Part shown: positions 53,016 through 55,031 of the stretch, piece after piece | Position numbering within the stretch: the stretch's first letter is position 1 | Layout of the letters: each line of letters starts with the position of its first letter | Assembly: GCA_017849435.1 (NCBI GenBank) | Contig: JAFIGY010000021.1 | Coordinates: forward strand, 1-55,031 | Source: Chitinophaga niabensis | GTDB taxonomy: Bacteria; Bacteroidota; Bacteroidia; Chitinophagales; Chitinophagaceae | Reading direction: 5' to 3' | DNA length: 55,031 bases | Made by a program: the position numbers and the translations under genes | The notes under the pieces: model-generated | The model's database searches: none | The model's input: the letters and a program-made list of their open reading frames with translations, nothing else | What the model was told of the DNA's origin: nothing

Positions 53016-53134
53016 GTAATTAGCATGGAATTTGCAGCGCTCATAGGGGTAAGGCATATTTCCTGCGTCTTACTACCGGTAAAAGCATTCATTCATCACG
53101 ATAAAATTGAAAGCTTAACACAAAAAAGTTATTT

Positions 53135-53749
53135 ATGAAAAAACTGTTTTTCGCACTTGCTGTTATCAGCTGTGTAACCGTATCCACTGCCAACGCTCAA
53201 AAATTTATCCGCTTTGGTGCAAAAGCCGGTGCTAACCTCGGTAAGATAGATGGTACCGGGTACGACAAGAGCTTTAAGCTGGGCTGGCACCTTGGTGGTT
53301 TCGCGCAGATCAATCTTGCAAAAGGATTTGGCATCCAGCCGGAGGTGATATTTTCCACTTCCAAAGCAGAAGTAAAGAACACCAGCGATTTTCAGCTTAA
53401 TAATGAATTGCAGACCGTGAAAGATACCAAACCGAAGCTGGATTATCTGAGCATCCCGATCCTCGCTAATATCGATCTGGGCTCTCCCCGCTTCAAATTG
53501 CAGCTGGGCCCCCAGTTCAGTATCCTTACCAGTAAGAAGAACAATGTGTTCCAGGATGGCAAACAGGCGTTCAAATCAGGTGACTTCTCCGCAGTGGGCG
53601 GTCTCTGGCTGCAATTGCCGATCGTGAACATCAGTGCAAGATATGTGATCGGTCTTTCCAACGTCAGCGATGTAACCGCTTCTTCCGCCGTGAGTCCGGA
53701 CAAATGGAAGAACCAGGCCATTCAGCTGGGCGTGGGCATTACTTTGTAG
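53135..53749 (+). CDS. PorT-like outer-membrane beta-barrel protein
   Basis: The 204-aa protein has a signal peptide ending in ANAQ and the typical PorT/porin-family opening FIRFGAKAGANLGKIDG. GWHLGGFAQINLAKGFGIQPEVIFST, LDYLSIPILANIDLG and a final QLGVGITL follow. These eight-stranded barrels are abundant in Bacteroidota, and most have no assigned function. A strong terminator follows. The upstream 119 bases show no clear promoter match. Confidence 0.88.
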   Translation: MKKLFFALAVISCVTVSTANAQKFIRFGAKAGANLGKIDGTGYDKSFKLGWHLGGFAQINLAKGFGIQPEVIFSTSKAEVKNTSDFQLNNELQTVKDTKPKLDYLSIPILANIDLGSPRFKLQLGPQFSILTSKKNNVFQDGKQAFKSGDFSAVGGLWLQLPIVNISARYVIGLSNVSDVTASSAVSPDKWKNQAIQLGVGITL

Positions 53750-53770
53750 TGTAAACCTGCAACCGTATAC

Positions 53771-53802
53771 AAGAGGATATCCGCCGGGTATCCTCTTTTT
53801 TT
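53771..53802 (+). terminator. Terminator after the PorT-like gene
   Basis: A 9-bp stem (AAGAGGATA 53771-53779 with TATCCTCTT 53789-53797) has a 9-base loop and runs into a stretch of T to 53802. Confidence 0.9.
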
Positions 53803-53929
53803 ATTCCCGCAACCGATTTTGTCTTATCTTTTATCATGGCATCAAAGTTGACTATATAGGTATACTACTAAATTGGGGGCGAATCCGGGAGTGATCCTGC
53901 CATATTGTCCCCGGACTTAAAACTGACAG

Positions 53930-55031
53930 ATGAATACATTTTTTTTAGGTAATTCGGAAGATGAAATAGAATTCATGCCTATTATCCCTTTGAATGAAGA
54001 AGGAGAGGGGCAGGAAGAAGACAAGATACCGGAGGAACTGGCTTTGTTGCCGTTGAGAAACACCGTACTCTTTCCGGGAGTTGTTTTACCGATCACCGTA
54101 GGCCGGGATAAATCCATCAAGGCAGTGAATGATGCCTACAGGACTGACAAAATGATCGGAGTGGTTGCACAAAAAGACAGTAATATAGAAGAACCTGGTA
54201 TTACCGACCTCACGAACGTGGGCACGATCGCCAAAATAGTGAAGCTGATAAAGATGCCCGATGGTGGTACCACCATTATTATTCAGGGGCGCAAACGCTT
54301 CAAAATCAAGGAAATACTGACGGAGGACCCTTATTTCAAAGCCAGCTACGAACTGTTGCATGATGAAGTGGATGAGAATGATTCGGAGTTTGACGCCTAT
54401 GTTTCTTCCATCAAAGATATGGCGGGACAGATCATTCAGCTCTCCCCCAATATTCCTTCGGAAGCCAGCATCATCCTGAAAAATATCGAAAATGCACCCT
54501 TCCTGATCCATTTCGTTTCTTCCAATCTTAACAGCGATTTAAAAGACAAGCAACAGCTGCTGGAGACCAATAACCTGCGCGTGCGCGCCGAGTTATTGCT
54601 GAAGCTCTTGCAGGTGGAATTGCAGCTTGCGGAATTGAAGAACAAGATCAACAATAAAACGAAAGCGGATCTGGACAAGCAGCAGCGGGATTATTTCCTG
54701 CAACAGCAGATGAAATCCATCAAGGAAGAGCTGGGCGGGGATTCAAATGACCGCGAGGTGAAAGAAATGCAGCGGAAGGCCGAATTGAAGAAATGGCCGG
54801 AGGCTGCGAAAGAGCTGTTTGCAAAAGGGATCGAGAAACTGGAGCGAATGCATCCCAGCACGCCGGATTATTCCGTGGTGTACAATCACCTGGACCTTAT
54901 GCTGGACCTGCCTTGGGAGGAATACACGAAAGACAGTTACGATCTGAAGAAAGCCAAGAAGGTGCTGGATAATGACCACTATGGTATGGATCGCATCAAG
55001 GAGCGTATCCTGGAATACCTGGCTGTATTGA
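53930..55031 (+). CDS. lon: Endopeptidase La (ATP-dependent Lon protease), 3' truncated by the window
   Basis: The frame from ATG 53930 stays open to the window end, giving 367 codons. After an acidic N-terminal extension (residues 1-40) comes the Lon substrate-binding domain: ELALLPLRNTVLFPGVVLPITVGRDKSI, then IIIQGRKRFKI, and the helical hairpin QRDYFLQQQMKSIKEELG. The last part (LPWEEYTKDSYDLKKAKKVLDNDHYGMDRIKERILEYLAVL) leads into the ATPase domain, whose Walker A motif lies beyond the window. Lon degrades misfolded and regulatory proteins. The 180-base gap upstream holds the terminator and no clear TAnnTTTG box. Confidence 0.95.
   Translation, partial: MNTFFLGNSEDEIEFMPIIPLNEEGEGQEEDKIPEELALLPLRNTVLFPGVVLPITVGRDKSIKAVNDAYRTDKMIGVVAQKDSNIEEPGITDLTNVGTIAKIVKLIKMPDGGTTIIIQGRKRFKIKEILTEDPYFKASYELLHDEVDENDSEFDAYVSSIKDMAGQIIQLSPNIPSEASIILKNIENAPFLIHFVSSNLNSDLKDKQQLLETNNLRVRAELLLKLLQVELQLAELKNKINNKTKADLDKQQRDYFLQQQMKSIKEELGGDSNDREVKEMQRKAELKKWPEAAKELFAKGIEKLERMHPSTPDYSVVYNHLDLMLDLPWEEYTKDSYDLKKAKKVLDNDHYGMDRIKERILEYLAVL

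Overview
The window reads as chromosomal DNA from a member of the Bacteroidota, most likely Chitinophagaceae (Chitinophaga-like). The reasons are Bacteroidota-type families (DUF4421, DUF4382, DUF4954, DUF5683, PorT-like barrels, secreted tail-fibre-like proteins), Bacteroidota promoter boxes (TAnnTTTG), few recognisable Shine-Dalgarno sequences and many small lipoproteins. No rRNA, tRNA, CRISPR array, integrase or intact insertion sequence was seen. Genus is inferred from gene content only.

Layout. 1-3075 is an AT-rich accessory island: the 3' end of an RHS gene with a variable C-terminal tip, a lipoprotein that could be its immunity partner, a second decayed RHS core (frameshift plus stop) carrying a different tip, and a small CPCC/zinc-ribbon protein. 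3363-5449 (minus) holds a lipoprotein, a DUF1080 protein and a VanX-type dipeptidase. 5566-11209 (plus) is a non-phosphorylative L-fucose operon: two SDR dehydrogenases, FAH-family hydrolase, mutarotase, lactonase and FucP, with an unexplained lipoprotein gene inside and no L-fuconate dehydratase. 11293-13079 encodes a MbnP/MbnH-type pair (copper-site protein plus di-heme maturation enzyme). 13178-13615 is an RlpA-like protein. 13612-18228 (minus) is glmS, DUF4954 and tag. 18329-24339 (minus) has a very large TraB/GumN protein and an S9 peptidase, followed by a histidine phosphatase, MgtE, bestrophin and a SET-domain protein.

27799-33731 is a histidine-utilisation operon, marR-hutH-hutU-hutI-hutG, converting histidine to glutamate and formamide. 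A perfect 26-bp palindrome lies just before the marR start codon. A phosphodiesterase-like gene, DUF4421 and an HD hydrolase follow, then aconitase (minus), a PspC mini-protein, a DUF4382 lipoprotein, kdsA (minus) and SDR-type threonine dehydrogenase. 42105-44983 (minus) is cysH-cysD-cysN for sulfate assimilation, with an operator-like inverted repeat upstream. A tail-fibre-like secreted protein and an Rrf2 regulator with four cysteines follow. 46652-50503 (minus) groups UPF0173, parA, parB, DUF5683 and dapB. The window ends with a membrane phosphoesterase, two outer-membrane barrels and the first 367 codons of lon.

The parts most worth a second look are the RHS tip array, promoter boxes that sit 4-5 nt from the start codon in four genes (leaderless transcripts), the MarR-linked hut operon with its palindrome, and the lipoprotein embedded in the fucose operon.
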